DNA of 64,000 nt from Nitratireductor thuwali (lineage in GTDB: Bacteria; Pseudomonadota; Alphaproteobacteria; Rhizobiales; Rhizobiaceae). Below, piece after piece: positions 1-9,113 of the stretch; within the stretch, counting starts at the first letter, position 1, and each line of letters opens with the position of its first letter. The DNA is taken from contig NZ_CP030941.1 of assembly GCF_036621415.1 (NCBI RefSeq), positions 3,594,001 to 3,658,000 on the forward strand. The letters are read 5' to 3'. A model generated the notes under the pieces. The model saw nothing but the letters and a program-made list of their open reading frames with translations. It ran no database searches and was not told where the DNA came from. Position numbers and translations under genes: made by a program.

Positions 1-1361
1 ATCCGGGACTGGCCGCGCTCATCCAGTCTTCCGCCGATGCCATCTGTTTCGTAGCCAAGAGCTGGGACTACCATGTGCGCGTTGCCCTCGGCTGCACGAA
101 CGAGGAGAATATCGAGTCCATCGCGGCTTCGGTAGGGGCCGCGCTCGCGGCCGGCCGGGAGCCGATGGTGGATTGCGAGCACTTCTTCGACGGCTACAAG
201 GCCAATCCCGCCTATGCGCTCGCCTGCGCCAGGGCGGCCTTTGAGGCCGGTGCGCGCTGGGTGGTGCTGTGCGACACCAATGGCGGGACGCAGCCGGCCG
301 AAATCCGCAAGATCGTCGCCGCCGTAGTCGCCGCCGGCATCCCCGGCGAGCGGCTGGGCATCCACGCCCATGACGACACAGGCCAGGCCGTGGCCAATTC
401 GCTCGCCGCCATCGATGCCGGCGTGCGCCAGGTGCAGGGCACGCTCAACGGCATCGGCGAACGCTGCGGCAATGCCAATCTCATCTCCATCATCCCGACA
501 TTGATGCTGAAGCCGGTCTATGCCGACCGGTTCCAGACAGGCATTTCGGCGGAAAATCTTGCCGGCATCTCCCGCCTTTCCCGCGCGTTCGACGAGCTGC
601 TGAACCGCGCGCCGGAACCGCAGGCGCCCTATGTCGGAGCCTCGGCCTTCGCGACGAAGGCCGGCATCCATGCCTCGGCCCTCCTGAAGGAGCCGCAGAC
701 CTACGAGCATGTCCCGCCCGAAAGCGTGGGCAACAGCCGCCGGGTCATGATTTCGGATCAGGGCGGCAAGTCCAATTTCGTCGCCGAACTCACGCGCCGC
801 GGCATCGCGGTCGACAAATCCGACCCGCGGCTCGACACGCTGATCGCCATCGTCAAGGAGCGCGAGGCGCAAGGCTATGCCTATGAGGGCGCGGATGCGA
901 GCTTCAACATTCTGGCCCGCCGCACGCTGGGCCGCGTGCCCGACTTCTTCACTGTCGACAGTTTCCGCTGTATGGTCGAGCGCCGTTTCGACGCCAACGG
1001 GCAGCTGAAGACTGTGTCGGAGGCGGTGGTCCGGGTGACCGTCGACGGCGAGACGCTGATGTCGGTCGCCGAAGGCCACGGCCCCGTCAACGCGCTCGAT
1101 ATCGCGCTGCGCAAGGATCTGGGCAAGTATCAGGCGGAGATCGCCGATCTGACGCTGGCCGACTACAAGGTGCGCATCCTCAACGGCGGCACCGAGGCGG
1201 TCACCCGCGTGCTGATAGAATCCCAGGATGGCGCGGGAAACAGGTGGTGGACGGTCGGCGTTTCCGACAACATCATAGATGCCTCATTCCAGGCGCTGAT
1301 GGATTCGATTATCTACAAGCTCGTCACCAACCGCGAAAAGGCCGGCCTTGCGGCCGAATGA
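1..1361 (+). CDS. cimA: (R)-citramalate synthase, 5' end outside the window
   Basis: The frame is open from base 3 without a start, so this is the C-terminal ~452 residues of a protein that normally runs to about 530. CimA condenses pyruvate with acetyl-CoA to citramalate, feeding 2-oxobutyrate and isoleucine synthesis. Seen: the HMGL-type TIM-barrel motif EHFFDGYKANP, the metal-binding HAHDD, the GTLNGIGERCGNANL stretch, then from about base 900 a C-terminal regulatory domain of the LeuA dimer type. The EHFFDGYKANP segment favours CimA over 2-isopropylmalate synthase (LeuA). The stop lies 3 nt before rarD, so the two genes are probably cotranscribed. Confidence 0.93.
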   Translation, partial: PGLAALIQSSADAICFVAKSWDYHVRVALGCTNEENIESIAASVGAALAAGREPMVDCEHFFDGYKANPAYALACARAAFEAGARWVVLCDTNGGTQPAEIRKIVAAVVAAGIPGERLGIHAHDDTGQAVANSLAAIDAGVRQVQGTLNGIGERCGNANLISIIPTLMLKPVYADRFQTGISAENLAGISRLSRAFDELLNRAPEPQAPYVGASAFATKAGIHASALLKEPQTYEHVPPESVGNSRRVMISDQGGKSNFVAELTRRGIAVDKSDPRLDTLIAIVKEREAQGYAYEGADASFNILARRTLGRVPDFFTVDSFRCMVERRFDANGQLKTVSEAVVRVTVDGETLMSVAEGHGPVNALDIALRKDLGKYQAEIADLTLADYKVRILNGGTEAVTRVLIESQDGAGNRWWTVGVSDNIIDASFQALMDSIIYKLVTNREKAGLAAE

Positions 1362-1364
1362 TCC

Positions 1365-2306
1365 ATGGCAGATGTCCTTACGAGCGATCCCGCTGCGCGC
1401 AGGAGCGATGCGCTTCGCGGCTTCGGGTTCGCCTTTTCCGCCTATTTCCTGTGGGGGCTGCTGCCCTTTTTCATGAAGGCGGTGGCGCATATCCCGGCGG
1501 TGGAGGTCGTGGCGCACCGGATCGTCTGGTCGGTGCCGCTGGCGGGGCTGGTGCTGCTGGCGCTGGGGCGCACGGGCGATGTGAAGGCGGCCTTCCGCTC
1601 GCCCCGGACACTTTTGATGGCGGCGCTGACGGCCTCCGTCATCACCGTCAACTGGGGCGTTTATGTGTGGGCCATTTCCGTCGACCGCACGGTGGAAACG
1701 GCGCTGGGCTACTACATCAATCCGCTGCTGAGCATCGCCCTTGCGGCTGTTTTCCTGGGCGAGAAGCTGACCAGGACGCAACTGGCGGCGGTCGGTCTGG
1801 CCGCCATCGCGGTGACCATCCTGACGGTAGACGCCGGCGGGCTGCCCTGGGTCTCGCTGGTTCTCGCCCTGGCCTTCGCCATTTACGGCTTCCTGCGCAA
1901 GACATTGCCGATCGGCCCCAGCCAGGGCTTCTTCCTTGAAGTGCTCATGCTCGCGGTGCCGGCGCTGTTCTACATATTGTGGCTGGAATCGACGGGGCAG
2001 GGGCATTTCCGCCCGTCCGAGCCGTGGGACATCGCGCTGCTTCTGGCCTGCGGGCCCATCACGGCGGTGCCGTTGCTGCTCTACAGCTTCGGCGCCAAGC
2101 TGTTGCGCTATTCCACCATCGGCATCATGCAATATATCGCGCCGACCATGATCTTCATCATCGCCGTCTTCGTTTTCGCCGAACCGTTCGACACTGTGCG
2201 CGCCCTGGCCTTCGTGCTGATCTGGACGGGCCTGGCGCTCTACACCTGGTCCATGTTCCGTGAAAGCCGGCGCGAGAGGGTCGAGGCGACGAACGCCCTG
2301 CGCTGA
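1365..2306 (+). CDS. rarD: RarD family drug/metabolite permease (EamA)
   Basis: A 313-residue protein, very hydrophobic, with about ten predicted membrane segments arranged as two EamA repeats. The first repeat opens with GFAFSAYFLWGLLPFFMK and contains the AHRIVWSVPLA segment typical of RarD. A YSTIGIMQYIAPT segment in the second half also fits the family. RarD proteins sit in the inner membrane and their substrates are not settled. ATG lies 3 nt after the cimA stop with no strong ribosome site, suggesting translational coupling. Convergent with the glycerophosphodiesterase gene downstream. Confidence 0.9.
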   Translation: MADVLTSDPAARRSDALRGFGFAFSAYFLWGLLPFFMKAVAHIPAVEVVAHRIVWSVPLAGLVLLALGRTGDVKAAFRSPRTLLMAALTASVITVNWGVYVWAISVDRTVETALGYYINPLLSIALAAVFLGEKLTRTQLAAVGLAAIAVTILTVDAGGLPWVSLVLALAFAIYGFLRKTLPIGPSQGFFLEVLMLAVPALFYILWLESTGQGHFRPSEPWDIALLLACGPITAVPLLLYSFGAKLLRYSTIGIMQYIAPTMIFIIAVFVFAEPFDTVRALAFVLIWTGLALYTWSMFRESRRERVEATNALR

Positions 2307-2376
2307 CACGCAACTTGCCTCGCCATGGATACCGGCCGCTCCTTCGGTCGACGGAGCGGCCGCGTTTTCCGTGCGG

Positions 2377-3603
2377 TTACTTCAGGCCGAAGCAGTTGGC
2401 GTAGTAGGTCGTGGTGGCCGGCCAGTCGGAGAACAGGCCGACAATGCCCACATCCTCGTGCAGCACGTTCATGAGCTTGTAGACGTCGCCGTCATTGTCG
2501 ATGACCTGGCTGACCGACTGGTAGTACCACCCGCCGCCGTCCTTGAGCAGGCCGGAACGCTCGGCCGTCCAGGTGATGATCTGGAGGCCGGCCGCCCGTG
2601 CTTCCTTGGCATAGGCGGAGGGAACGATTTCGCCATTCTCCACCGTCACGAGATACCACATCGGCGGCGCGATGTAGTTGACGCCCATCTCCTTGATCTC
2701 CTCCATGCCGTGGGCCCAGGTCGAGGCATCCATCGGATCGAAACCGTCGACGGTATCGCTGCTGTCGTCGAGATAGACGGCCTGCCTGCCGAACTCGGGC
2801 TCGTTCTCGATCCAGTAGAGCACGTCTTCCAGGTTGAACGACTGCGGGAACACGTCGGCCGGGTCTACGCCGGCTTCCTTGTAGTCGTCGATCATCTGCT
2901 GAGCGTAGGCGGCCTGCGTGTAGTCGCCCTCGAAGGGCATCTCCACCGACGGCGCCTTGAGCTCCGGCGTGAACTTGAGGCCGAGTTCCTTGAACAGCTC
3001 GATGGACTCCTTATGGGTCACAACGGTGCCCTTGGTGGCGTAGAGGTCCGTGCGCCAGCCGGCCGTCGCGTCCATGAATTCCGCGACATTGGCCGCCTTC
3101 GGGTTGCTGGCGTCCATCTTGCCGTTGAGCTGCCGGAACTCGGCCAGCGCGATATCGGATGTGCGGCACTCGGCTGCCGCGTTCTCGTCGCCGGAAGCCG
3201 GCCTGAAAGGCGTGGTGCATTTCGAGCCGAGTTCGGTCGCCAGGATGTCGGTCGTGGTCGCAAGATCGTTTTGCGCGTGGCGGCAGACCAATTCGCGGTC
3301 CTTCGTGAAGGTCACGTCGCATTCCATCACGCCGGCGCCCATGCGTGCGGCGGCGGCGTAGGATTCCCTGGTATGTTCGGGGAACTGCATCGGCGCGCCG
3401 CGATGGCCGATGGACCAGGTGGACGCTGAGAAGGGCCCGTTCTGACAGGACAGGAGTTTTTCCTTCAACGCGCCCTCATCCATGTTTTGGACGAGATAGA
3501 AGGGGCGGGGGCCGAGCTGGACCCTGGCGTTGTCCGTCATCTCGGCCCATGACAGGCTTGTCGAACTGGCAAGCACGAGTGCGGCGGCGGCGAGGCGAAG
3601 CAT
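2377..3603 (-). CDS. secreted glycerophosphodiester phosphodiesterase
   Basis: A 408-residue protein with a signal peptide (residues 1-20, ending SLSWA). GDPD enzymes hydrolyse deacylated phospholipids to glycerol-3-phosphate and an alcohol. Seen: HRGAP at 67-71 with the first catalytic His, E76 in PEHT, the metal-binding E94/D96 in MECDVTF, and H109 in CRHAQ. An insertion with several cysteines between about 125 and 165 makes it longer than E. coli GlpQ (358). The start was chosen at ATG 3603 because it begins the signal peptide and has GGAGAAAG just upstream; the frame stays open further 5'. Role inferred: periplasmic phosphate/glycerol scavenging. A PHO-box-like site lies upstream. Confidence 0.9.
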   Translation of the reverse strand: MLRLAAAALVLASSTSLSWAEMTDNARVQLGPRPFYLVQNMDEGALKEKLLSCQNGPFSASTWSIGHRGAPMQFPEHTRESYAAAARMGAGVMECDVTFTKDRELVCRHAQNDLATTTDILATELGSKCTTPFRPASGDENAAAECRTSDIALAEFRQLNGKMDASNPKAANVAEFMDATAGWRTDLYATKGTVVTHKESIELFKELGLKFTPELKAPSVEMPFEGDYTQAAYAQQMIDDYKEAGVDPADVFPQSFNLEDVLYWIENEPEFGRQAVYLDDSSDTVDGFDPMDASTWAHGMEEIKEMGVNYIAPPMWYLVTVENGEIVPSAYAKEARAAGLQIITWTAERSGLLKDGGGWYYQSVSQVIDNDGDVYKLMNVLHEDVGIVGLFSDWPATTTYYANCFGLK

Positions 3604-3613
3604 AGTCTTTCTC

Positions 3614-3652
3614 CATGATGCTGAAACGCTCCGGGAGAAAATCAGCATCATG
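3614..3652 (-). promoter_or_regulatory. inverted repeat in the leader of the glycerophosphodiesterase gene
   Basis: Two perfect 11-base arms, CATGATGCTGA (3614-3624) and TCAGCATCATG (3642-3652), are separated by 17 bases. The left arm touches the ribosome-binding region of the downstream gene (start at 3603). It could be a protein-binding site or an RNA hairpin affecting translation. The function is inferred only from position and symmetry. Confidence 0.45.
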
Positions 3653-3673
3653 TAACAGAACGGCCTCAAACGG

Positions 3674-3691
3674 CTGACGCATTTGTGACAA
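3674..3691 (-). promoter_or_regulatory. PHO-box-like site upstream of the glycerophosphodiesterase gene
   Basis: Read on the minus strand the site is TTGTCACAAATGCGTCAG. It matches 13 of 18 positions of the PhoB consensus CTGTCATAAATCTGTCAT, including the exact AAAT spacer. It lies about 70-90 bases upstream of the start of a secreted GDPD, a gene class often in the phosphate-starvation regulon. The second half-site is weak. Confidence 0.4.
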
Positions 3692-3815
3692 CCGTCCCTG
3701 TCAACAGATCGTTGAGGCAGGCCGGTGGTTCGATGCGAAGCGAAAGCAGGCGTGAGAGGGCGGAGGCGAAAATCACGCTGCGCTGACCTCCTCGACGGGG
3801 GCAGGCCTGACGGGA

Positions 3816-4427
3816 TCAGAGCCTGTCGATCACGCTCCTGTCGACCGCCTCGCCGTCGGCGAGCCGAGCCGCCGTTTCCCGGATCGCCGGGACGACATCG
3901 GCCACCCGGTCGACGATCAGCGGTTTCAGCCGGTGCTGCGAATGCACGAAGCCTTCCGCCTTCATATGGTCGATGAGCTGCAGCATCGGGTCCCAGAAAC
4001 CGTCGATGTTGGCGAAGACGATGGGCTTGCGATGGCGGCCGAGCTGCGCCCAGGTCATGATCTCGACGATCTCCTCCAGCGTGCCGATGCCGCCCGGCAG
4101 GGCGACGAAGGCGTCCGAACGATCGAACATGAGATGCTTGCGCTGGTGCATGTCCTCGGTGACGATCAGATCGTCCAGGCTTTGGAGCTCCTGCGCCGTT
4201 GCCTCGCGGTTCATGAGGAAGCGGGGGATGATGCCGGTGACGGAGCCGCCGTTCTCCAGGCAACCGGCGGCCACCGCGCCCATAATGCCCTTGGTGCCTC
4301 CGCCATAGACGAGGCGAAGGCCGGCGGCTGCGAGCGCCTGGCCGAGCTCGTATCCGGCCCCCATGAAGGAGCCGTTGCTCCCGCTGGAGGAGCCGCAGTA
4401 AACGCAAACGGATTTAACTATGGTCAT
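3816..4427 (-). CDS. LOG family protein (cytokinin riboside 5'-monophosphate phosphoribohydrolase type)
   Basis: A 203-residue Rossmann-like protein of the LOG/TIGR00730 family. It has CVYCGSSSG at the N-terminus, [10 protein letters not shown] at 41-50, MHQRKHLM at 93-100 and the signature PGGIGTLEE at 111-119. R96/K97 and the glutamates of the signature form the known active site. Family members release free base and ribose 5-phosphate from nucleoside monophosphates. In bacteria this may be nucleotide salvage or cytokinin production, and the sequence does not decide which. Single gene, divergent from the LysM protein gene. It was once called lysine decarboxylase in error. Confidence 0.9.
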   Translation of the reverse strand: MTIVKSVCVYCGSSSGSNGSFMGAGYELGQALAAAGLRLVYGGGTKGIMGAVAAGCLENGGSVTGIIPRFLMNREATAQELQSLDDLIVTEDMHQRKHLMFDRSDAFVALPGGIGTLEEIVEIMTWAQLGRHRKPIVFANIDGFWDPMLQLIDHMKAEGFVHSQHRLKPLIVDRVADVVPAIRETAARLADGEAVDRSVIDRL

Positions 4428-4759
4428 GGCCTATAGGTGGGCTGATTGGGGGGCGGGATCGAGTCTGGCTCAACCTACAGCATTTATTGCGGCAAGGTGG
4501 AACCCGCAAGACCGGCACCGGGACCGAAAAGATGAGGCCGAGGCCCCTTGGGCATCCGATCCCGAGCTTTGACGGACGCGCATGTGGCCACTATCTGATG
4601 CTGCAAGCGGGCCCGCTGCCATGGCGCATGCCGCAACATCCGTGGGAGATGCTCCCGCGCGGCCGATATGACAGGTAAAACAAGCGCAAAGCCGGGCTAT
4701 TTCTTGTCCCCGTCAGCAAAAAGGGCTAGACCGCTGTCAGGGGCTTAGGAACCGTGACG
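4428..4759. other. intergenic region between divergent LOG and LysM genes
   Basis: About 330 bases with no convincing gene. A short open frame at 4487-4678 has no family resemblance. Promoters for both flanking genes must lie here. A candidate for the plus strand is TTGTCC (4704-4709) and CTAGAC (4726-4731), 16 bases apart, ending about 28 bases before the LysM gene start. Confidence 0.3.
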
Positions 4760-6655
4760 ATGGCGACGATACCAATCAAAGTGCTGCTCTTCATATTCGG
4801 CGCCGCGGCGGCCGGGTTGGGCACGGCATATTTTGCCGGCGCACTCGACCCGTGGCTCGGAAAGGAGCAGCCGGTGCACATTGCCGAGCAGGCCGCCGTC
4901 GAACCCCCGCCCGCCGAAACGGGCAAGTCGGACCGGCCCGAGGCTGGCCTGACAGCGGGCGAGGAGGGCGCTGGCGACGCGGTGGCGGAAGGCGGTGACG
5001 AGGAAGTCGTCGTGCCCGTTTTCGACATCGTTCGCGCCGAGCCCGACGGATCTCTCGTGGTGGCCGGAAAGGCCGCGCCGAACGCGGAAGTGGATATCCT
5101 CAGCGGATCGTCGGTGCTTGCCACCACACAGGCCGGCCCGTCCGGCGATTTTGCCACCGTGCTGGATCGCGCGCTGGAGCCGGGCGACCATAATATCGTG
5201 CTGCGCTCGACGACAGGCGACGATATCGCCGCCACCTCGCAGCAGACGGCGATCGTGTCGGTGCCGAGCGAGCAGAGCGGCGACGTCGTGGCGCTGGTCC
5301 AGCAGCCCGGCGAGCCGAGCCGGCTCATATCCGTACCCGAAGCGCGAACCAACGCCGAAGCCCCGGCGCAGGACGCCAGCGGGCCGGCAACCGAACAGCA
5401 GCAGACGGCGGAAGAGGCGCCGCCGGAGGAGAAGCCCTCCGAGGCAACCGCGCAAGATGAGCCCGAACCTGCCGCGCCGGAAACGGACCCGGAAAAGGAC
5501 ATTGCCGCCGCGCCGGCGGTGGACAGCCCATCCGCAGAGACCGGCGGCCAGACACCGGCGGAGCGCAGCGAACAGGCATCGCCGGAGCGTAGCGACGAGG
5601 CACTGGCCGACAGCAGCGACCGGGCATCGGCGGAGGATGCGACAGCGCCCGCCGACGGCGACATGCCGGCAAGCGGCGACGCTCCACAAGTGGCCGAAGC
5701 AGAACAGACGATCCGAAAAGAAGCAGAACAGCCAGCCGAGAAAGCGGAAGCCGAGCCCGCCGGGGCTGGGGCGGAAGCCGGAGATGCTGCGGCGGAGCCG
5801 ATCGCCGAAGCGCCGCCGGCCGATAGCGCCCCCGCCGCGCCGGCGGCCGACGGGACGCCGTTCATCGAGGCGGTCGAGATCGACGGCCGTCAGATTTTCG
5901 TCGCCGGACGCGCAGAACCGGGCCGCACGGTGCGCATCTATGTCAACGACATGCTGCTGGGGCAGACGGAAGCCACGCCGACGGGCCGGTTCCTCGTCGA
6001 GACGGAGCGGGATCTGCCGGTGGGCGACTATATCGTGCGCGCCGACGTCCTGGCGGAAGACGGTACGGTGATCGCCCGGGCGGCGGTTCCCTTCCAGCGC
6101 GAATCCGGCGACAAGATCGCCGCCGTTGCGCCGCCGGCGGCCGGCGCGCCGTCGGCCACAGGGTCGGACGCTTCCGGGCAGGCCTCGCAGGAGACGCGGC
6201 AGGCGACCGCCGCCGACACCGCGCAGACCGGCGCGCCCGCCGATTCGGGCGAGGCCAGCGCCGTTGCGAAATCCGACGCGGAGCCATCCGGCGATGCTGC
6301 CGGGGCCGCGCCGCGCGATACCCGGAGCGCTTCGGCGCAAACCGGCGAAGACGCGCAGGGCGACGCCGGTGGCGGCAACGTGGTCGTGGCGCAGAAGCTG
6401 GAACCGGTCGACGGCTCTGTCATCATTCGGCGCGGCGACACGCTGTGGCATATTTCGCGGCGCGTCTACGGCCAAGGCATACGCTACACCACCATCTATC
6501 TCGCCAATCAGGATCAGATCCGCGACCCCGACCTGATCTGGCCTGGCCAGGTCTTTGCCCTTCCCGAGGAGACGGACGAGGGCGAAAAGGCCGATCTGAC
6601 GGCCATAGGCGACCGGGCCGCCGAGCCGGCAAGCGGCGATACAGTCACCAGATAG
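4760..6655 (+). CDS. Ig-like and LysM domain envelope protein
   Basis: A 631-residue protein with an N-terminal hydrophobic segment (IPIKVLLFIFGAAAAGLGTA) acting as signal anchor. A beta-rich Ig-like module (about 88-175) precedes a long Glu/Ala/Pro-rich linker with no aromatic core (about 180-365). A second similar Ig-like module starts at TPFIEAVEIDGRQIFVAGR, a second low-complexity linker follows, and a C-terminal LysM domain spans about 550-600 (IRRGDTLWHISRRVYG). LysM binds peptidoglycan glycan chains, so the protein probably bridges membrane and wall. ATG 4760 was chosen over GTG 4754 because AGGA (4747-4750) is 9 bases away. No catalytic domain is seen. Confidence 0.85.
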   Translation: MATIPIKVLLFIFGAAAAGLGTAYFAGALDPWLGKEQPVHIAEQAAVEPPPAETGKSDRPEAGLTAGEEGAGDAVAEGGDEEVVVPVFDIVRAEPDGSLVVAGKAAPNAEVDILSGSSVLATTQAGPSGDFATVLDRALEPGDHNIVLRSTTGDDIAATSQQTAIVSVPSEQSGDVVALVQQPGEPSRLISVPEARTNAEAPAQDASGPATEQQQTAEEAPPEEKPSEATAQDEPEPAAPETDPEKDIAAAPAVDSPSAETGGQTPAERSEQASPERSDEALADSSDRASAEDATAPADGDMPASGDAPQVAEAEQTIRKEAEQPAEKAEAEPAGAGAEAGDAAAEPIAEAPPADSAPAAPAADGTPFIEAVEIDGRQIFVAGRAEPGRTVRIYVNDMLLGQTEATPTGRFLVETERDLPVGDYIVRADVLAEDGTVIARAAVPFQRESGDKIAAVAPPAAGAPSATGSDASGQASQETRQATAADTAQTGAPADSGEASAVAKSDAEPSGDAAGAAPRDTRSASAQTGEDAQGDAGGGNVVVAQKLEPVDGSVIIRRGDTLWHISRRVYGQGIRYTTIYLANQDQIRDPDLIWPGQVFALPEETDEGEKADLTAIGDRAAEPASGDTVTR

Positions 6656-6757
6656 CCGCGCCGGCACCCGCGGGCCCCGCCTCCGGCCGGTTGGATCGGA
6701 ACCGAACCCAGCGCCGCAACGGCTTGGCAGGACCGGGTTGCCCATTGCGCGGTCGAC

Positions 6758-6788
6758 ATTCATCGTATATCGTCGATTTACGATGAAT
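6758..6788 (+). promoter_or_regulatory. palindromic operator over the ArsR start codon
   Basis: Perfect arms ATTCATCGTA (6758-6767) and TACGATGAAT (6779-6788) are separated by 11 bases. The right arm contains the ATG of the ArsR gene (6783). The 10-11-10 geometry and AT-rich half-sites fit a winged-helix dimer operator of the ArsR/SmtB kind, so autoregulation is inferred. Because it covers the start codon, the transcript may be leaderless or nearly so. Confidence 0.6.
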
Positions 6789-7136
6789 AATCGAAGCACC
6801 CGAATCGGCGACGGAATCTGCTGTGGCGACGACGCGCTCTCGCGGCGGTTCTCGGCGCTCGCCCATCCCGCGCGCATCGCTATCCTTCGTCATCTTTCGG
6901 GGGTGGAGGCCTGTTGCTGCAAGGATGTGGTCGGCCGGCTGCACCTTGCCCAGTCCACGGTTTCCCAGCACCTCAAGGTACTGCTCGATGCCGGCCTCGT
7001 CCGTGTCCGACATGTGGGGCAGAGCTCGCACTACATGGTCGACCGCGAAGCGTTGCGCCAAACGCGGCTAGCCGCCGCTGACATGCTGGATGCCTGCGCC
7101 GGCGGCATCGGCGGCCGGAAAATGACAACCAACTGA
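6783..7136 (+). CDS. ArsR/SmtB family metalloregulator
   Basis: A 117-residue winged-helix repressor. The DNA-binding helix is LAQSTVSQHLKVLLDAGLV (about 56-74) and the wing is VRHVGQSSHYMVD. C44-C45-C46 lie where ArsR carries its ELCVCDL metal motif, with another pair at C13-C14. This suggests a thiolate-coordinated metal such as As(III), Cd(II), Pb(II) or Hg(II); a thiol-redox sensor is an alternative. The Atm1-type exporter gene starts 15 bases after its stop, so the two probably form an operon controlled by the palindrome over the start. No Shine-Dalgarno site is evident. Confidence 0.88.
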   Translation: MNNRSTRIGDGICCGDDALSRRFSALAHPARIAILRHLSGVEACCCKDVVGRLHLAQSTVSQHLKVLLDAGLVRVRHVGQSSHYMVDREALRQTRLAAADMLDACAGGIGGRKMTTN

Positions 7137-7151
7137 CCCAAGGCGCGAACA

Positions 7152-9032
7152 TTGGCCGACAAGACAGTCTCCGCCGATACCGGCAGCACATTCCGCACAC
7201 TGAAGAACCTGTGGCCCTATATGTGGCCGTCGGACCGGCCCGACCTGAAGATGCGCGTCGCCATCGCGACGCTGTTCCTTGTCCTGGCCAAGATCGTGCT
7301 CGTGCTCGTGCCCTATTTCTACAAATGGGCGACGGACGTACTGGCGGGCGAGGGCAGCCTGCCGGAGTATCTTCCGGCCATTCTGGCGGGACCCATAATG
7401 CTGGTGGTCGCCTACAACCTCGTGCGCATCCTTCAGCTGGGTTTCAATCAGCTTCGCGACGCGCTGTTTGCCAGCGTGGGCCAGCACGCCGTGCGCCAGC
7501 TTGCCTACAAGACCTTCGTGCACATGCACGAACTGTCCCTGCGCTTTCATCTGGAGCGGCGCACCGGCGGGCTTTCGCGCATCATCGAGCGTGGCACCAA
7601 GGGCATCGACACGATCGTGCGCTTCACGATCCTCAACACATTGCCGACCCTGCTGGAGTTCGCGCTCGCCGCAGGCATTTTCGCCTACGCCTATGGCTGG
7701 GCCTATGTGGCCATCATAGCCGTCACCGTGGGGCTCTACATCGTCTTCACCATAAAGGCGAGCGATTGGCGCATCGGGATTCGCCGCCAGATGAACGATT
7801 CCGATACGGACGCCAACACCAAGGCGATCGATTCCCTGCTCAACTTCGAGACCGTGAAGTATTTCAACAATGAACGGATGGAGGCCAGACGCTTCGACCG
7901 CTCGATGGCCCGCTACGAGGACGCAGCCACCAGGATATGGACGTCGCTCGGCTGGCTGAACTTCGGCCAGGGCGTCATTTTCGGTCTGGGCATGATGGCG
8001 GCCATGGGGCTCTCCGCGTGGGAGGTCACCCGGGGAACGCAGACGGTGGGCGACTTCGTCTTCATCAACGCCATGCTGATGCAGCTTTCCATTCCGCTCA
8101 ACTTCATCGGCTTCGTCTATAGGGAAATCCGCCAGGGCCTGACGGATATCGAGCAGATGTTCGATCTGCTGGACGTGCCGGCCGAGGTGAAAGACAAGCC
8201 GGGCGCACGGCCTCTCCAGGTTACCCAAGGCAATGTCCGCTTCGACGACGTGGTCTTCGCCTACGATCCGGACCGTCCTATCCTCAAGGGGATCAGCTTC
8301 GAGATCCCGGCCGGCAGGACGGTTGCCATTGTCGGTCCTTCCGGGGCTGGCAAGTCCACCATCTCGCGCCTGCTTTTCCGCTTCTACGACATCCAGCGGG
8401 GCGCCGTCACGATCGACGGCCAGGACGTGCGCGCCGTGACGCAGGAGAGCCTGCGCGCGGCCATCGGCATGGTGCCGCAGGACACGGTGCTCTTCAACGA
8501 CACCATCGCCTACAATATCCGCTACGGCCGGCCTGACGCCAGCGAGCAGGAAGTGCGCCGCGCCGCCGAGCTTGCCCAGATCGGACCGTTCATCGAGAGC
8601 CTGCCCGAAGGGTACAAGACGATGGTCGGCGAGCGCGGGCTGAAGCTGTCGGGCGGGGAAAAGCAGCGCGTGGCCATTGCCCGCACCATCCTGAAGGCGC
8701 CGCCCATCCTCATCCTGGACGAGGCGACCTCGGCGCTCGACACCCACACCGAGCAGGAGATCCAGGCCGCGCTGGATCTCGTCAGCAAGGGACGCACGAC
8801 GCTGGTGATCGCCCATCGGCTTTCGACCGTCATCGGCGCCGACGAGATCATCGTCCTGAAGGACGGCGCGATCACCGAGCGGGGAACGCACCGTGCGCTG
8901 CTGGACAGGGGCGGGCTCTACGCAGAAATGTGGAGCCGCCAGCTCGAGGCCAGCGAGGCGGAGGAGCGCCTGCGGCGGGCGCGCGAGACCGACGAGATGG
9001 GCGTCATCGTGCGTCGTCCTCCGGTTTATTGA
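7152..9032 (+). CDS. Atm1/ABCB7-type ABC exporter (fused membrane and ATPase domains)
   Basis: A 626-residue half-transporter with a six-helix membrane domain (about 30-330) and a nucleotide-binding domain. The latter has GPSGAGKST (Walker A, near 395), LSGGEKQRVAIART (signature, near 498) and LILDEATSALD (Walker B, near 520). NDSDTDANTKAIDSLLNFE and VKYFNNE are typical of the Atm1 class, which exports glutathione conjugates and metal-glutathione complexes and supports Fe-S cluster assembly in mitochondria. Start is TTG at 7152. The preceding ArsR gene suggests metal-responsive expression. The homologue could also be constitutive for sulfur/iron homeostasis, with the ArsR linkage pointing to detoxification. 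Confidence 0.9.
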   Translation: MADKTVSADTGSTFRTLKNLWPYMWPSDRPDLKMRVAIATLFLVLAKIVLVLVPYFYKWATDVLAGEGSLPEYLPAILAGPIMLVVAYNLVRILQLGFNQLRDALFASVGQHAVRQLAYKTFVHMHELSLRFHLERRTGGLSRIIERGTKGIDTIVRFTILNTLPTLLEFALAAGIFAYAYGWAYVAIIAVTVGLYIVFTIKASDWRIGIRRQMNDSDTDANTKAIDSLLNFETVKYFNNERMEARRFDRSMARYEDAATRIWTSLGWLNFGQGVIFGLGMMAAMGLSAWEVTRGTQTVGDFVFINAMLMQLSIPLNFIGFVYREIRQGLTDIEQMFDLLDVPAEVKDKPGARPLQVTQGNVRFDDVVFAYDPDRPILKGISFEIPAGRTVAIVGPSGAGKSTISRLLFRFYDIQRGAVTIDGQDVRAVTQESLRAAIGMVPQDTVLFNDTIAYNIRYGRPDASEQEVRRAAELAQIGPFIESLPEGYKTMVGERGLKLSGGEKQRVAIARTILKAPPILILDEATSALDTHTEQEIQAALDLVSKGRTTLVIAHRLSTVIGADEIIVLKDGAITERGTHRALLDRGGLYAEMWSRQLEASEAEERLRRARETDEMGVIVRRPPVY

Positions 9033-9113
9033 CCGGCGGCGGCGCCACGCGTTGCGGCGGGAGGTGGATTTCGATAGGAAGGCGGCAACGTTTATCCATG
9101 AGGCAGCGCCGCG

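Noticed and set aside
4487..4678. Short open frame in the LOG-LysM intergenic region
   Set aside because: No ribosome site, no conserved motif and composition like non-coding DNA.
4745..6877. A 710-residue open frame antisense to the LysM gene
   Set aside because: Same cause: Arg/Gly/Leu-rich translation without domains, and it crosses the ArsR start and operator.
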